A stretch of DNA of 56,857 nt from a bacterium (GTDB lineage: Bacteria > Sysuimicrobiota > Sysuimicrobiia > Sysuimicrobiales > Segetimicrobiaceae): positions 1-56,857 of the forward strand of contig DATGHU010000033.1 of assembly GCA_035307765.1 (NCBI GenBank), written 5' to 3'. The notes beneath the pieces were generated by a model. That model did not search any database. It was given only the letters and a program-made list of their open reading frames with translations, and was not told the origin of the DNA. Shown one piece after another: positions 1 to 8,248 of the stretch. The position numbers were made by a program, and so were the translations under genes. Positions within the stretch are counted from its first letter, which is position 1, and each line of letters starts with the position of its first letter.

Positions 1-2192
1 GCGCCGTGGTAGCTGCTGACCGTCGAGATCCCCATCTTGGACATGACTTTGAGCAGCCCCGACTCGATCGTCTTCCGATATCCGGCGAGGGCGTCGACCG
101 GCGCGCGGCCGGCGCGCTCCGCTTCGTCGGCGATCAACTCATAGACGAGGTACGGGTTGACGGCGTTGGCCCCGAACCCGACCAGGGCCGAGAGCTGGTG
201 AACGGTGCGGGCCTCCCCGGTTTCGGCGATCAGGCTCACCCGCATCCGCAGGCCGCGCCGGATGAGCTCCTGGTGCACGGCCCCGACGGCGAGGAGCATC
301 GGGATCGGCGCGGACGCGGCAGCCGCGCCGCGGTCGGAGAGGATGAGCAGGACGGCCCCCTCCTCGACGTGGTAGACGGCTTCGTCACAGAGCCGGACGA
401 CCGCCCGCTCCAACCCCTCCCCCCCTTGGGCGACGGGGAAATCGGCGGGCAGCGTTCGAGTCCGGGCGCCCTCGAGCGCGCGCAGGTCCGAGAGCTGCGC
501 GTTGGTGAGGAGCGGGCTCTCCAGCTCGATCAGCCGCGCGTGCTCGGGGGTTTCTTCGAGATAGTTCGGCCGGACCCCCAGCAGGGTGCGGAGCGACATC
601 ACGAGCCGCTCGCGAAGCGGATCGATCGGCGGATTGGTGACCTGGGCAAACCGCTGCTTCACGTAGTCGTAGAGCAGGCGGGGCCGGGCGGAGAGCACGG
701 CGAGCGGCGTGTCATCGCCCATCGACCACACCGGCTCCGCCGCGTCCTTCCACATCGGCTGGAGCACCCGCTGCAGTTCTTCCTGGGTGTACCCAAAGGC
801 GGTGAGCGCCCGCGCCAGGGCTGCGTGGCGGTCGGCGCCGCCGGCCGCCGCCTCATCCTCCTGCGCCACTTCCTCGAGCCGCCGTCGTCCCGCCGACAGC
901 CAGGCGGCGTAGGGACGCCGCCCGGCGCGCTCGGCCTTGATCGTGTCATTGGTCAGGATCCGCCCCGCCGCCGTGTCCACGGCGATCATCCGGCCCGGGC
1001 CGAGCCGTCCCTTCTCCACCACTCGTGCCGGGTCGAGGTCGATCACCCCCACCTCGCTCGCCACGACCACCAGTCCGTCGTCGGTGATCGTATACCGTGC
1101 CGGGCGCAGCCCGTTCCGATCGAGGGCCGCTCCCACCGCGCGGCCGTCGGTGAACGCCAGGGCCGCAGGCCCGTCCCACGGCTCGGAGAGCCCGGCGTGG
1201 AACTCGTAAAAAGCCCGCAGGGCCTCGGGCATATCGGCGACGGTCTCCCAGGCCTCCGGCACGAGCAGCATCATGGCGTGGAGCAGGTCCCGACCGGAAT
1301 GGACCAGGAGGTCCAGAACGTTGTCAAGCATCGCGCTGTCGCTTCCGCCCGCCTGGATCACCGGCAGCAGGTCGCGCATTCGCTCCCGCCAGAACGGAGA
1401 GCGCAGATCGGCCTCGCGGGCGCGCATCCAGTTGACGTTGCCCCACAGTGTGTTGATCTCGCCGTTGTGGGCGAGCAGGCGGAAGGGCTGCGCCAGCGGC
1501 CAACTGGGGAACGTGTTCGTGCTGTACCGCTGGTGGAACACGGCGAGGGCCGTCTCGAACTGCGGGTCGCGGAGGTCCGGGTAGAACCGGGGGAGCTGCG
1601 GGGCGATGAACATCCCCTTGTAGACAACGGTGTGGTGGGAGAGCGAGGAGATGTACGCGTCGTCGATGCGCTCCGCCGCCCACCGCCGCTCGATTACGTT
1701 GCGGGCGAGGTACAGCAGCCGTTCGAAATCCACCGGGCCCAACCGTTCCGGACGGCCGATCATCACCTGCTCGATCTGCGGCCGGGTGCGGGCGGCCTCG
1801 CCCCCCAGCGCCGCGACCGCCACGGGCACCTTCCGCCAACCGAAGAGGACCAGCCCTTCCTTAATGATGGTCTCCTCGATGATCGCCCTCGCCCGGGCCT
1901 GCCGGCCGGACGCCATCGGCAGGAAGATCATGCCGACCCCGAGATCCGAGTGCCTGGCGACACGGACCCCGAGATGCTGCAGGTCGGAGGCGAGCAGGCG
2001 ATGGGGAATCTGGGTGAGGATCCCCGCCCCATCGCCCGTCTTGCCGTCGGCGGACACCGCGCCGCGGTGGGTGAGGTTGGCGACCGCCTCGAGCGCGCGC
2101 TCGAGAATGGCGTAGCTCCGGCCCCCGGTCGTGGCCACGAACCCGACCCCGCAGCTATCGTGCTCAAACCGTGGGTGATAAAGACCGGACAT
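1..2192 (-). CDS. gltB: Glutamate synthase large subunit, N-terminal part (runs off left edge)
   Basis: Large subunit of glutamate synthase (GOGAT), which moves the glutamine amide to 2-oxoglutarate to make glutamate. About 730 codons lie in the window and the gene continues past position 1; full-length family members have about 1500 residues. Translation of the minus strand begins MSGLYHPRFEHDSCGVGF, so the nucleophile of the class II glutamine amidotransferase domain is Cys14, behind a 13-residue propeptide that would be removed. Further family motifs follow: THRGAV, a NGEINT segment and RNGLRPAR. The ATG at 2192 is chosen because GGGGAGGAG lies just upstream and because it places Cys14 correctly. 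The gene sits behind a riboswitch-like leader. The small subunit (gltD) is not in the window. Confidence 0.95.
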   Translation of the reverse strand, partial: MSGLYHPRFEHDSCGVGFVATTGGRSYAILERALEAVANLTHRGAVSADGKTGDGAGILTQIPHRLLASDLQHLGVRVARHSDLGVGMIFLPMASGRQARARAIIEETIIKEGLVLFGWRKVPVAVAALGGEAARTRPQIEQVMIGRPERLGPVDFERLLYLARNVIERRWAAERIDDAYISSLSHHTVVYKGMFIAPQLPRFYPDLRDPQFETALAVFHQRYSTNTFPSWPLAQPFRLLAHNGEINTLWGNVNWMRAREADLRSPFWRERMRDLLPVIQAGGSDSAMLDNVLDLLVHSGRDLLHAMMLLVPEAWETVADMPEALRAFYEFHAGLSEPWDGPAALAFTDGRAVGAALDRNGLRPARYTITDDGLVVVASEVGVIDLDPARVVEKGRLGPGRMIAVDTAAGRILTNDTIKAERAGRRPYAAWLSAGRRRLEEVAQEDEAAAGGADRHAALARALTAFGYTQEELQRVLQPMWKDAAEPVWSMGDDTPLAVLSARPRLLYDYVKQRFAQVTNPPIDPLRERLVMSLRTLLGVRPNYLEETPEHARLIELESPLLTNAQLSDLRALEGARTRTLPADFPVAQGGEGLERAVVRLCDEAVYHVEEGAVLLILSDRGAAAASAPIPMLLAVGAVHQELIRRGLRMRVSLIAETGEARTVHQLSALVGFGANAVNPYLVYELIADEAERAGRAPVDALAGYRKTIESGLLKVMSKMGISTVSSYHG

Positions 2193-2227
2193 ACCACGAC
2201 TCCTCCCCGCCGATATCCGCGTATAGC

Positions 2228-2282
2228 AAAAGCCCGAGAGAGCGATCCTCTTCGATGAGAGGAACCCCTCCCTCGGGCTTTT
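2228..2282 (-). terminator. Riboswitch expression-platform terminator of the gltB leader
   Basis: Minus-strand arms AAAAGCCCGAG (2282-2272) and CTCGGGCTTTT (2238-2228) are exactly complementary, with an inner CCTCT / AGAGG hairpin, and end in TTTT. It lies 35 bases before the gltB start codon. Its 5' arm is also the 3' conserved block of the aptamer, so the two structures exclude each other. Confidence 0.85.
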
Positions 2283-2400
2283 ATCCCAAAGGTGTGGCGC
2301 CGCTTAGGCCGCCTGTGCCGCTCGGTCCGGGCCGGCCGCTTGTGGAAGCCGCGGAACCCTAGGCACACTCCCTCTTGCGCCCGACCGTTCCGTCGGGCCG
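2266..2400 (-). ncRNA. ykkC-family riboswitch aptamer, probably the ppGpp subtype (2a), in the gltB leader
   Basis: The minus-strand leader of gltB carries the conserved blocks of the ykkC class in the right order: CTAGGGTTCCG at 2362-2352, GGACCGAG at 2328-2321 followed by GCGGCACAGG, and GGGATAAAAGCCCGAGGGA at about 2286-2268. A perfect 7-bp hairpin (GCCCGAC / GTCGGGC, 2398-2379) precedes the first block, where the add-on P0 helix of subtype 2 aptamers would lie. From family knowledge, ykkC subtype 1 senses guanidine, 2a senses ppGpp and 2b senses PRPP; 2a members are linked to amino-acid biosynthesis. The gltB context therefore favours ppGpp. The last conserved block is shared with the 5' arm of the terminator at 2282-2228, so ligand binding would block termination and act as an ON switch. 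The class call is firm; the ligand call is inference. Confidence 0.82.
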
Positions 2401-2446
2401 AACAAGCTGATCGGGCGGGCACGATCTCCGCCGGATATTTAGCCAT

Positions 2447-2475
2447 TTTTTACCAAATCCCGAAGGCTTTGTCAA
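2447..2475 (-). promoter_or_regulatory. Sigma-70-type promoter for gltB
   Basis: On the minus strand a perfect -35 TTGACA (2475-2470) is followed after 17 bases by TAAAAA (2452-2447). Transcription would start near 2440, giving a leader of about 250 nt that contains the whole aptamer and terminator. Confidence 0.7.
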
Positions 2476-2511
2476 TGGGGAAGGTCGATTGTTCGGATTT
2501 TTGATCAATGT

Positions 2512-2537
2512 CACCCGGCCTTTTCCCGAGCCGGGTG
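2512..2537. repeat. Perfect 8-bp inverted repeat upstream of the gltB promoter
   Basis: CACCCGGC (2512-2519) and GCCGGGTG (2530-2537) flank a 10-base spacer. It lies between the gltB promoter and the next gene on the plus strand. It may be an old terminator or an operator; no further signal was seen in the 200 bases up to 2770. Confidence 0.35.
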
Positions 2538-2770
2538 GGTGCGCCGGGGAGTCACGTGGCCGCCATCCGCTCGCGGGCAGGGGGCACACCGCGCGTGAAC
2601 GGTTCCGCGCGACCGGCGGACTCCGCATCCGCCCGCAGTGCGGCGCCGCTCGGAGGCGGGTCTCCCGCCGCGGGGTGCAGGAGCGGATCGCGGGCGGGGA
2701 GCCGGGCGCCCGATCGTCCGAGGAGTCTAACCTCAAGAGGCGGGGGGTATGCTACTCCATAGTGGAAACA

Positions 2771-3931
2771 ATGCCTTCCCCGCGGCGGCCGGTAGCAGTG
2801 GCCTGGCGTCGATTCGTCTTGACGCCCCTCCAGGCCCTCACGCGAGGCCTCGCCCGGGTGGCGGCCGCCCTGGTGGGAGCGGGGGCGACAGTCGGCCTGG
2901 CGATCCGCTCGCGGGTCGCACCATTCGCATCAGCGCAGCGAGCGTCCGGCGGCATCCTGATCCTGCAGAAACAAGTGGCGTCGGCGCAGAGGCAGATCGC
3001 GCTCCACCACCAGCGCGAGCGGAAGTTGGCGACCGACCTCCTCAGCGCCGAGCAGGTGGTGGTCGAGATCACCGAGGCCGCGCGGGCTCACGCCCAGGAG
3101 ACGATCGAGGCGGCCCAACTGGCGGCGGACGAGATCATTCAGGGAGCGCGCGTCACGGCAAACGGTGAACTGGCGCGCGCGCAGGCGGCGGCAGACGACA
3201 CCCTGCGGACCGCCCGCGCGCAGGCGCACGAGGAACTCACCGGGATCGCCCAGCAATCCGCCGCGCGGATGGAAGAGCTGCAGGCGGCGGCGGACCGGAC
3301 GATCGCCGAGACTCGACAGATGGTCATCGAGATAAAGCGCGCCGCGGAAGCCCACGCCGCGGCGCTCGCCGAGAAGGCCACCTCATTCGAGGCGGAGCGA
3401 GAGGAGTACGCCCAGGGCCTGAAGCTGCTGGTCCAGCGGCACGTCGAAACGCTCGACACGGTCACACAGCTGCACTCGGGCGTGCAGCAAGAGCTTCTGC
3501 CTGCGCTCCGCCGGCTGATGGCGGGGCTCAAGGGCGCGGAGGCCGACTGGCTGAAAAGGCGGGGGAGCAAGAACGGGGAGGAGCGGGACCCTCATACCGT
3601 CGACATCCCCCCCACCCCTTTCCCTCCCGGCGCCGACGAACTCCCCCCCGCCGGATCCCCCCAGCGCGAGGGGGTGATCACGGTGCGCCACGTCACCTCA
3701 TTTAAAGAGGCCGCCAAACTCGTCAACACCTTATCCCAGATCCCCGGCGTCCAGGGGATCCGCCTGCGGTCCTACAGCGGCGGCGTGGCGACGGTCGACG
3801 TTGCCCTTGGAGGGCGGACCTTCGCCGGGCTCGACCTCAAGGCCCTCGATGGGATCCCGATCGCCGTGGTCGAATCGACGGAGACCCAGTTGGTCCTCCA
3901 AGTCGTCCGCGCGCCGCAGCGACCCGCCTAA
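2771..3931 (+). CDS. DivIVA-like coiled-coil protein with C-terminal alpha/beta domain
   Basis: A 386-residue protein of unknown function. Residues about 20-45 (LTRGLARVAAALVGAGATVG) form an amphipathic or weak membrane segment. Residues about 60-290 are a long Ala/Glu/Gln-rich coiled coil resembling the repeats of DivIVA/GpsB or F-ATPase b-type helices (for example AQAAADDTLRTARAQAHEEL). A Pro-rich linker follows, then residues about 302-386 look like a compact ferredoxin-like domain (VRHVTSFKEAAKLVNTL, then GGVATVDVALGG). Such a layout suits a membrane-associated scaffold, perhaps in cell division or polar organisation, but this is inference. The ATG at 2771 is chosen; an in-frame GTG at 2762 is an alternative nearer to the G-rich stretch at 2738-2747. 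The upstream in-frame extension to 2489 has no coding look. Confidence 0.7.
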   Translation: MPSPRRPVAVAWRRFVLTPLQALTRGLARVAAALVGAGATVGLAIRSRVAPFASAQRASGGILILQKQVASAQRQIALHHQRERKLATDLLSAEQVVVEITEAARAHAQETIEAAQLAADEIIQGARVTANGELARAQAAADDTLRTARAQAHEELTGIAQQSAARMEELQAAADRTIAETRQMVIEIKRAAEAHAAALAEKATSFEAEREEYAQGLKLLVQRHVETLDTVTQLHSGVQQELLPALRRLMAGLKGAEADWLKRRGSKNGEERDPHTVDIPPTPFPPGADELPPAGSPQREGVITVRHVTSFKEAAKLVNTLSQIPGVQGIRLRSYSGGVATVDVALGGRTFAGLDLKALDGIPIAVVESTETQLVLQVVRAPQRPA

Positions 3932-3941
3932 CCCGGAGGGA

Positions 3942-5096
3942 TCACGCCGGGACGTTCCGCCGGTACGCCACCTCGCCCGCCACCAGCGTGAGGGCCACGC
4001 TCCCCTCCCGGTCCAAGACGACGAGGTCGGCGTCGCAGCCGGCCGCGATCCGGCCCTTCCGGCCGAGGCCCAGCAGGCGGGCGGGCACAAGGCTCGCCGC
4101 CTGCACCGCGTCCCTCAGGCCGATCGACCCCGCCCGTGCGAAGTTGTGGACGCCCCGCACCATCGCCAGCACGCTCCCCGCAAGCGTCCCGTCGGCGAGC
4201 CGCGGGACGCCGTCGCGGACCTCGACGGTCTGAGGGCCGAGCGTGTAGCTCCCGCGTCCCATTCCGGCCGCCGCGATCGCGTCCGTCACCAGGGCGATCC
4301 GGGCCGGCCCGGCCACCCGCGCGACAAGTTGCAGCGTCGCGGGATGGAGGTGGATGAGGTCGGCGATCACCCCGACGATCAGCGCGGGGGTCAGCAGCGC
4401 CGCTCCGGCCGTCCCCGGCTCGCGGTGGTGGAACCCCCGCATCGCGTTGAACAGGTGCGTCACCATACGCGCCCCCCAGCCGACGGCGGCGACCACTTCC
4501 TCGGCGGTGGCATCGGTGTGCCCGATCGCCACGACAATCTTCCGCGCGGCGAGCCACCGGACCAGGGCATCGGCTCCCTCAAGTTCGGGAGCCAGCGTGA
4601 CGATCCGGAGCAGGCCGCCGCCCCGCCGGTGAAACTCTTCGATCTCGGCGATCGAGGGATGACGGAGGTCCTGCGCGCGGTGCGCGCCGCGCCGCAGAGG
4701 GTTGAGGTAGGGCCCTTCCAGATGGACCCCCAAGATCTGCGGCAGGGCCCCCCGACGAGGCGCGGCTGCTACGGCCACGGCGATGGCGCTGCGCATTTCC
4801 TCGAGCGGGGCGCTGATGACCGTCGGCAGATACGCGGTGACGCCGGTCGCGGCGAGATATCGGCCGAGGAGCGCGTACGCCTCCGGACCGCACCGCATGC
4901 AGTCCACGCCGGCTCCTCCGTTGACCTGCAGATCGATAAAGCCGGGAATCAGCGTGGCGTCCGGAAACGCCAGGTGCTCGACGGATTCCGGAGGACGTCC
5001 CGCCGCGACCCGGGCGATGCGACCCCCCTCGATCACGACGTGTCCGGGGCTCAGGTCCCTGTCCGCGGCGAACACGGTCCCGGCGGAAACGATCAT
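3942..5096 (-). CDS. nagA: N-acetylglucosamine-6-phosphate deacetylase
   Basis: Cytoplasmic amidohydrolase of 384 residues that converts GlcNAc-6-P to GlcN-6-P plus acetate. Recognisable elements are the entry motif PGFIDLQVNGG (51-61, the E. coli-type form without the HxH pair), the metal ligand Glu127 in HLEGPYLNP, His193 in IGHTDA, His214 in THLFNAM and the catalytic Asp272 in VTDAI. Length is typical. The ATG at 5096 matches the family N-terminus; the longer reading frame to 5435 runs through the divergent acetyltransferase and is not real. The gene is divergent from the murQ/anmK operon, whose product GlcNAc-6-P is its substrate. Confidence 0.95.
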   Translation of the reverse strand: MIVSAGTVFAADRDLSPGHVVIEGGRIARVAAGRPPESVEHLAFPDATLIPGFIDLQVNGGAGVDCMRCGPEAYALLGRYLAATGVTAYLPTVISAPLEEMRSAIAVAVAAAPRRGALPQILGVHLEGPYLNPLRRGAHRAQDLRHPSIAEIEEFHRRGGGLLRIVTLAPELEGADALVRWLAARKIVVAIGHTDATAEEVVAAVGWGARMVTHLFNAMRGFHHREPGTAGAALLTPALIVGVIADLIHLHPATLQLVARVAGPARIALVTDAIAAAGMGRGSYTLGPQTVEVRDGVPRLADGTLAGSVLAMVRGVHNFARAGSIGLRDAVQAASLVPARLLGLGRKGRIAAGCDADLVVLDREGSVALTLVAGEVAYRRNVPA

Positions 5097-5173
5097 GCCC
5101 CGGTGCTTTCGGCCCGCGCGCGTCACCTCCTGCGGCGATCCGGTGGCCGCACAGACCGATGGTCGGTCGACCG

Positions 5174-5197
5174 CGACCGCGCTAAGCGCGGCGGTCG
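5174..5197. promoter_or_regulatory. Candidate operator palindrome between nagA and the salvage operon
   Basis: Nested inverted repeats lie in the 151-bp divergent gap: CCGCGCT-A-AGCGCGG (5177-5191) inside CGACCGC...GCGGTCG (5174-5197). Another palindrome, GGTCGGTCGACC, is adjacent (5161-5172). The position fits a repressor site controlling both directions, but no regulator gene is present nearby and the site matches no operator I recognise. Confidence 0.4.
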
Positions 5198-5247
5198 GAC
5201 CGCGGCGTGCGGGAGGCCCGCCGCCGCTCCCCGGAGAATAGGGGACC

Positions 5248-5730
5248 GTGACGATCCGGCCGATGCGCGAGGCCGATGGGGACGCCTGCGCGGCCATCAT
5301 GCTCGACCTCCCATTGATGGCGCGGTACGGGGTGACAACGGCGGAGGCGGCGCGGGCCGGGCTCGCGGACGTCTTCGGCGGGACTTGCTGGGGTCTGGTC
5401 GCCGAGGAGGACGGGCGCGCCGTCGGATTCGTCATCTACACCCTGCGGGGAACGTTCGTGCACAGCGGCTACGTGCGCACGGTCGCGGTCGCCCCAGACG
5501 CGCAGGGACGCGGGATCGGTCGCCGGCTGATGGACGCCGTGGAAGCCGCGATCTTTGCGCAGGGGCCGAACGTGTTCCTCCTCGTGTCGACCGAGAACGC
5601 GGGAGCCCAACGGTTCTATGAGGGTCGCGGGTACCGGCGGGTCGGCGAGATCATCGACTACGTGCGGCGGGGCATCACCGAGATCGTCTACCGCAAGACG
5701 CTCGGCCCGATTCGGGACCGAGACGCATAA
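5248..5730 (+). CDS. GNAT family N-acetyltransferase
   Basis: A 160-residue acetyl-CoA-dependent acetyltransferase. The acetyl-CoA pyrophosphate loop is QGRGIG (86-91), after the strand YVRTVAVAP, and the C-terminal motif NAGAQRFYEGRGY is the usual motif B. Starts at GTG 5248 behind GGAGAATAGGGG. It is the first gene of the plus-strand run and ends 12 bases before the binding-protein gene. The substrate cannot be read from the sequence; an amino-sugar or muropeptide-derived amine would fit the neighbourhood. Confidence 0.88.
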   Translation: MTIRPMREADGDACAAIMLDLPLMARYGVTTAEAARAGLADVFGGTCWGLVAEEDGRAVGFVIYTLRGTFVHSGYVRTVAVAPDAQGRGIGRRLMDAVEAAIFAQGPNVFLLVSTENAGAQRFYEGRGYRRVGEIIDYVRRGITEIVYRKTLGPIRDRDA

Positions 5731-5742
5731 GGGAGGTGCTCG

Positions 5743-7278
5743 ATGTCACTCAAGCGGTTCCTCGCTCTGCTCCTCGTGCTGCCGCTGGCGGCGGGGGTTG
5801 GCGCGCTCGCCGCGGTATCCACCACTCAGGCGGCGGCCGGCAAGACCACCCTCACCGTCGGCGTCGATCAGGAGGTCGTCGGGCTGGACCCGAATAAGGT
5901 GACGGCCTTCTCCTCATTCCGCCGCATCGACCTGCTCTATAACAAGCTGGTCACCTACGATGCCAACCTCAGGGTGGTGGGCGATCTGGCGGAATCCTGG
6001 GACACGCCGGATGCCCGGACCTACGTCTTCCACCTCCGCAAGGGCGTCCAGTTCCACGACGGGCAGGAGATGACCGCCGACGATGTCGTCTTCACGATCG
6101 AACGGATCCTCGATCCAAAGACGGCCTCGCCGGGGCGGTCGTACCTCGACGCGATTGAAAGCGTCACCGCCGCCGACCGCGAGACGGTGCGCATTCGCCT
6201 CAAGTACCCGCTGGCCTCGCTGCTCTCAGGACTGGCCTCGGGCAACGCCGCGATCGTCGAGAAGACGGCGGTGGAGAAGTCGGGCGACCTCCAGAAGACG
6301 GAGGCCGGGACCGGCCCGTTCATGCTCGCGGAGTGGGTGCCGGATAACTTCATGCGGCTCACCAAGAACCCCCACTACTTCAAGCGGGGACTGCCGAAGG
6401 TCGATGAGGTCGTGTTTCGCATCATCCCCGAGCAGGCGTCGCTGCTGGCCGGCGTTCGCAATCGGAGCGTCGACATGGCGACGATCTCCGACGGCAGCGT
6501 GGTCAAACAAGCTCAGGCGGACCGCGGGTTGACGGTGCTGCAGGTTCCCAGCCTCAATCTGCGGATCTTCTCGTTCAACACCACGCGCCCGCCGTTCACC
6601 GATGCGCGAGTGCGAGACGCGATCGCCTACGCCATTGATCGGGAGGCGATCGTCAAGGCGGCGGAGTTCGGGCTCGGCGAGGTGAGCGGCCCGGTCCCGG
6701 CGCCGGACAAGCTCTGGGCGCTCCCGGTCGGCGATTTCCCCGAGTACCATCCGAACCCGACCCGGGCGCGGCAGATGCTGCAGGACGCGGGCGCCGCCGG
6801 GGCGGCCTTCAAGATCGTCGCCTCGCCGACCTACGAGGGCGGCCTCGCGGTGGCGCAGGTCATCCAGAGCCAGCTGCGCGCCGTGGGCCTCAACCCCACG
6901 ATCGAGAACATCGAATGGGGCACCTATATCAATCGCTGGGTCAAACGCGATTTCGACACGATGGTCGAACTGCGGGGCGGCGACCCCGACCCCGATCGGT
7001 TCCTCTACCGCACGTTTTACAGCACCGGCGCGGTGAACAACTTCCTCTTCAAGGACGCGGGCATCGACAAATTGCTCGACCGCGGCCGGGTGCACGTGGC
7101 GGCGGCAGAGCGCAAACCGATCTACGACGATCTGCAGAAGGCGCTGGTGGAAAAGGCCCCGGCGGTGTTTCTCTACGCCCCCTACGAATCACAGGTGTTG
7201 CAGCCCTACGTCAAGGGGTTTCGCCTGATCCCGACCGGGGCGCTCAACTACCTGGAACAGACCTCGATCGAGCGATGA
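5743..7278 (+). CDS. Peptide/opine-type ABC transporter substrate-binding protein (SBP_bac_5)
   Basis: A 511-residue extracytoplasmic solute receptor of the DppA/OppA family. Residues 1-31 form a signal peptide (SLKRFLALLLVLPLAAGVGA, cleavage near AAA). Family landmarks include LAESWDTPDARTYVFHLRKG, FHDGQEMTADDVVFT and the TGPFMLAEW segment. Start at ATG 5743 with a GGGAGGTG site. It is followed directly by two permease genes and then murQ and anmK, so the most likely ligands are muropeptides or anhydro-MurNAc peptides, as for MppA-type receptors; this is inference from context. Confidence 0.93.
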   Translation: MSLKRFLALLLVLPLAAGVGALAAVSTTQAAAGKTTLTVGVDQEVVGLDPNKVTAFSSFRRIDLLYNKLVTYDANLRVVGDLAESWDTPDARTYVFHLRKGVQFHDGQEMTADDVVFTIERILDPKTASPGRSYLDAIESVTAADRETVRIRLKYPLASLLSGLASGNAAIVEKTAVEKSGDLQKTEAGTGPFMLAEWVPDNFMRLTKNPHYFKRGLPKVDEVVFRIIPEQASLLAGVRNRSVDMATISDGSVVKQAQADRGLTVLQVPSLNLRIFSFNTTRPPFTDARVRDAIAYAIDREAIVKAAEFGLGEVSGPVPAPDKLWALPVGDFPEYHPNPTRARQMLQDAGAAGAAFKIVASPTYEGGLAVAQVIQSQLRAVGLNPTIENIEWGTYINRWVKRDFDTMVELRGGDPDPDRFLYRTFYSTGAVNNFLFKDAGIDKLLDRGRVHVAAAERKPIYDDLQKALVEKAPAVFLYAPYESQVLQPYVKGFRLIPTGALNYLEQTSIER

Positions 7279-7294
7279 CGGGCCGCCGGGCCGC

Positions 7295-8248
7295 GTGATC
7301 GCCTATATCGCGACCCGGCTCCTCACCCTCCTCCCCGTCCTCTGGGGGGTCTCGGTGGTGGTGTTTCTCCTCATCCACATGATCCCGGGGGACGCCATCC
7401 AGATGTTTCTGGGGACCCAGGTCGCCATGACCCCCGCCCAGATGGATGAGCTCCGGCGCCTCTTCGGGCTCAACAAGTCGCTCCCGCTCCAATACGTCGA
7501 CTGGATCGGCCGCGTCCTGCGGGGAGACTTCGGCGTCTCCTTGCGCACCAGCCGGGCGGTCCTCCCGGACATCCTGACCCGGCTCCCGGTCAGCGCCGAG
7601 CTGACGGCGCTGGCCCTCGTCTTCGCGCTCGCGATCGCGCTTCCGGTGGGCATCGCGTCCGCGCTCAAGCGCGGAAGTGCCGCCGACGCAGCGATCCGCA
7701 TCGGCGGACTCGTCGGGTTGAGCATCCCCAACTTCTGGCTGGCAACGATGCTGCTGCTCTTCCTGCCCGGCCGCATCCTCCCGATCGCCTCGATCGGCAT
7801 CTACGTCCGGTTCTTCGCGAACCCCATCGGCAACCTCACCGTGATGGTGCTCCCGGCATTCTCGCTGGGGGTGGTGCTCGCTGCCGTGTTCATGCGGTTC
7901 GTGCGCTCCTCACTGCTCGAGGTGCTCGGCGCGGACTACGTACGCACGGCGCGCGCCAAAGGGCTGCGCGAGCACCTGGTGATCAACCGGCACGCCCTCC
8001 GCAACGCCCTGATCCCGGTCATCACGGTGGTGGGGTTCCAAGCCGGCTATCTGCTCGGGGGAACGGTGGTCATCGAGGAGGTGTTTGCGCTGCCGGGGAT
8101 GGGCCGGTTCGCCCTCAACGCCATCAGCCAGCGCGACTACCCGGTCGTGCAGGGGGTGGTGCTCATTATCGCCCTGCTCTTCGTCCTGACGAACATCGTG
8201 GTGGACCTGCTGTACGCGTACGTCGACCCCCGGGTACGGTACGAATGA
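7295..8248 (+). CDS. ABC transporter permease, DppB/OppB family
   Basis: A 317-residue inner-membrane permease with about six transmembrane helices (the first is YIATRLLTLLPVLWGVSVVV). The cytoplasmic EAA loop that docks the ATPase is ADYVRTARAKGLREHLVI followed by NRHALRNALIPV. Starts at GTG 7295; the stop overlaps the next start as ATGA. It pairs with the following DppC-type permease. No ATPase gene (DppD/DppF) is found anywhere in the operon. Confidence 0.95.
   Translation: MIAYIATRLLTLLPVLWGVSVVVFLLIHMIPGDAIQMFLGTQVAMTPAQMDELRRLFGLNKSLPLQYVDWIGRVLRGDFGVSLRTSRAVLPDILTRLPVSAELTALALVFALAIALPVGIASALKRGSAADAAIRIGGLVGLSIPNFWLATMLLLFLPGRILPIASIGIYVRFFANPIGNLTVMVLPAFSLGVVLAAVFMRFVRSSLLEVLGADYVRTARAKGLREHLVINRHALRNALIPVITVVGFQAGYLLGGTVVIEEVFALPGMGRFALNAISQRDYPVVQGVVLIIALLFVLTNIVVDLLYAYVDPRVRYE

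Noticed and set aside
6-2258. A 750-codon open frame on the plus strand
   Set aside because: It is the antisense shadow of gltB; its composition is Arg/Gly/His rich, it has no family motif, and the minus-strand translation gives a clear glutamate synthase.
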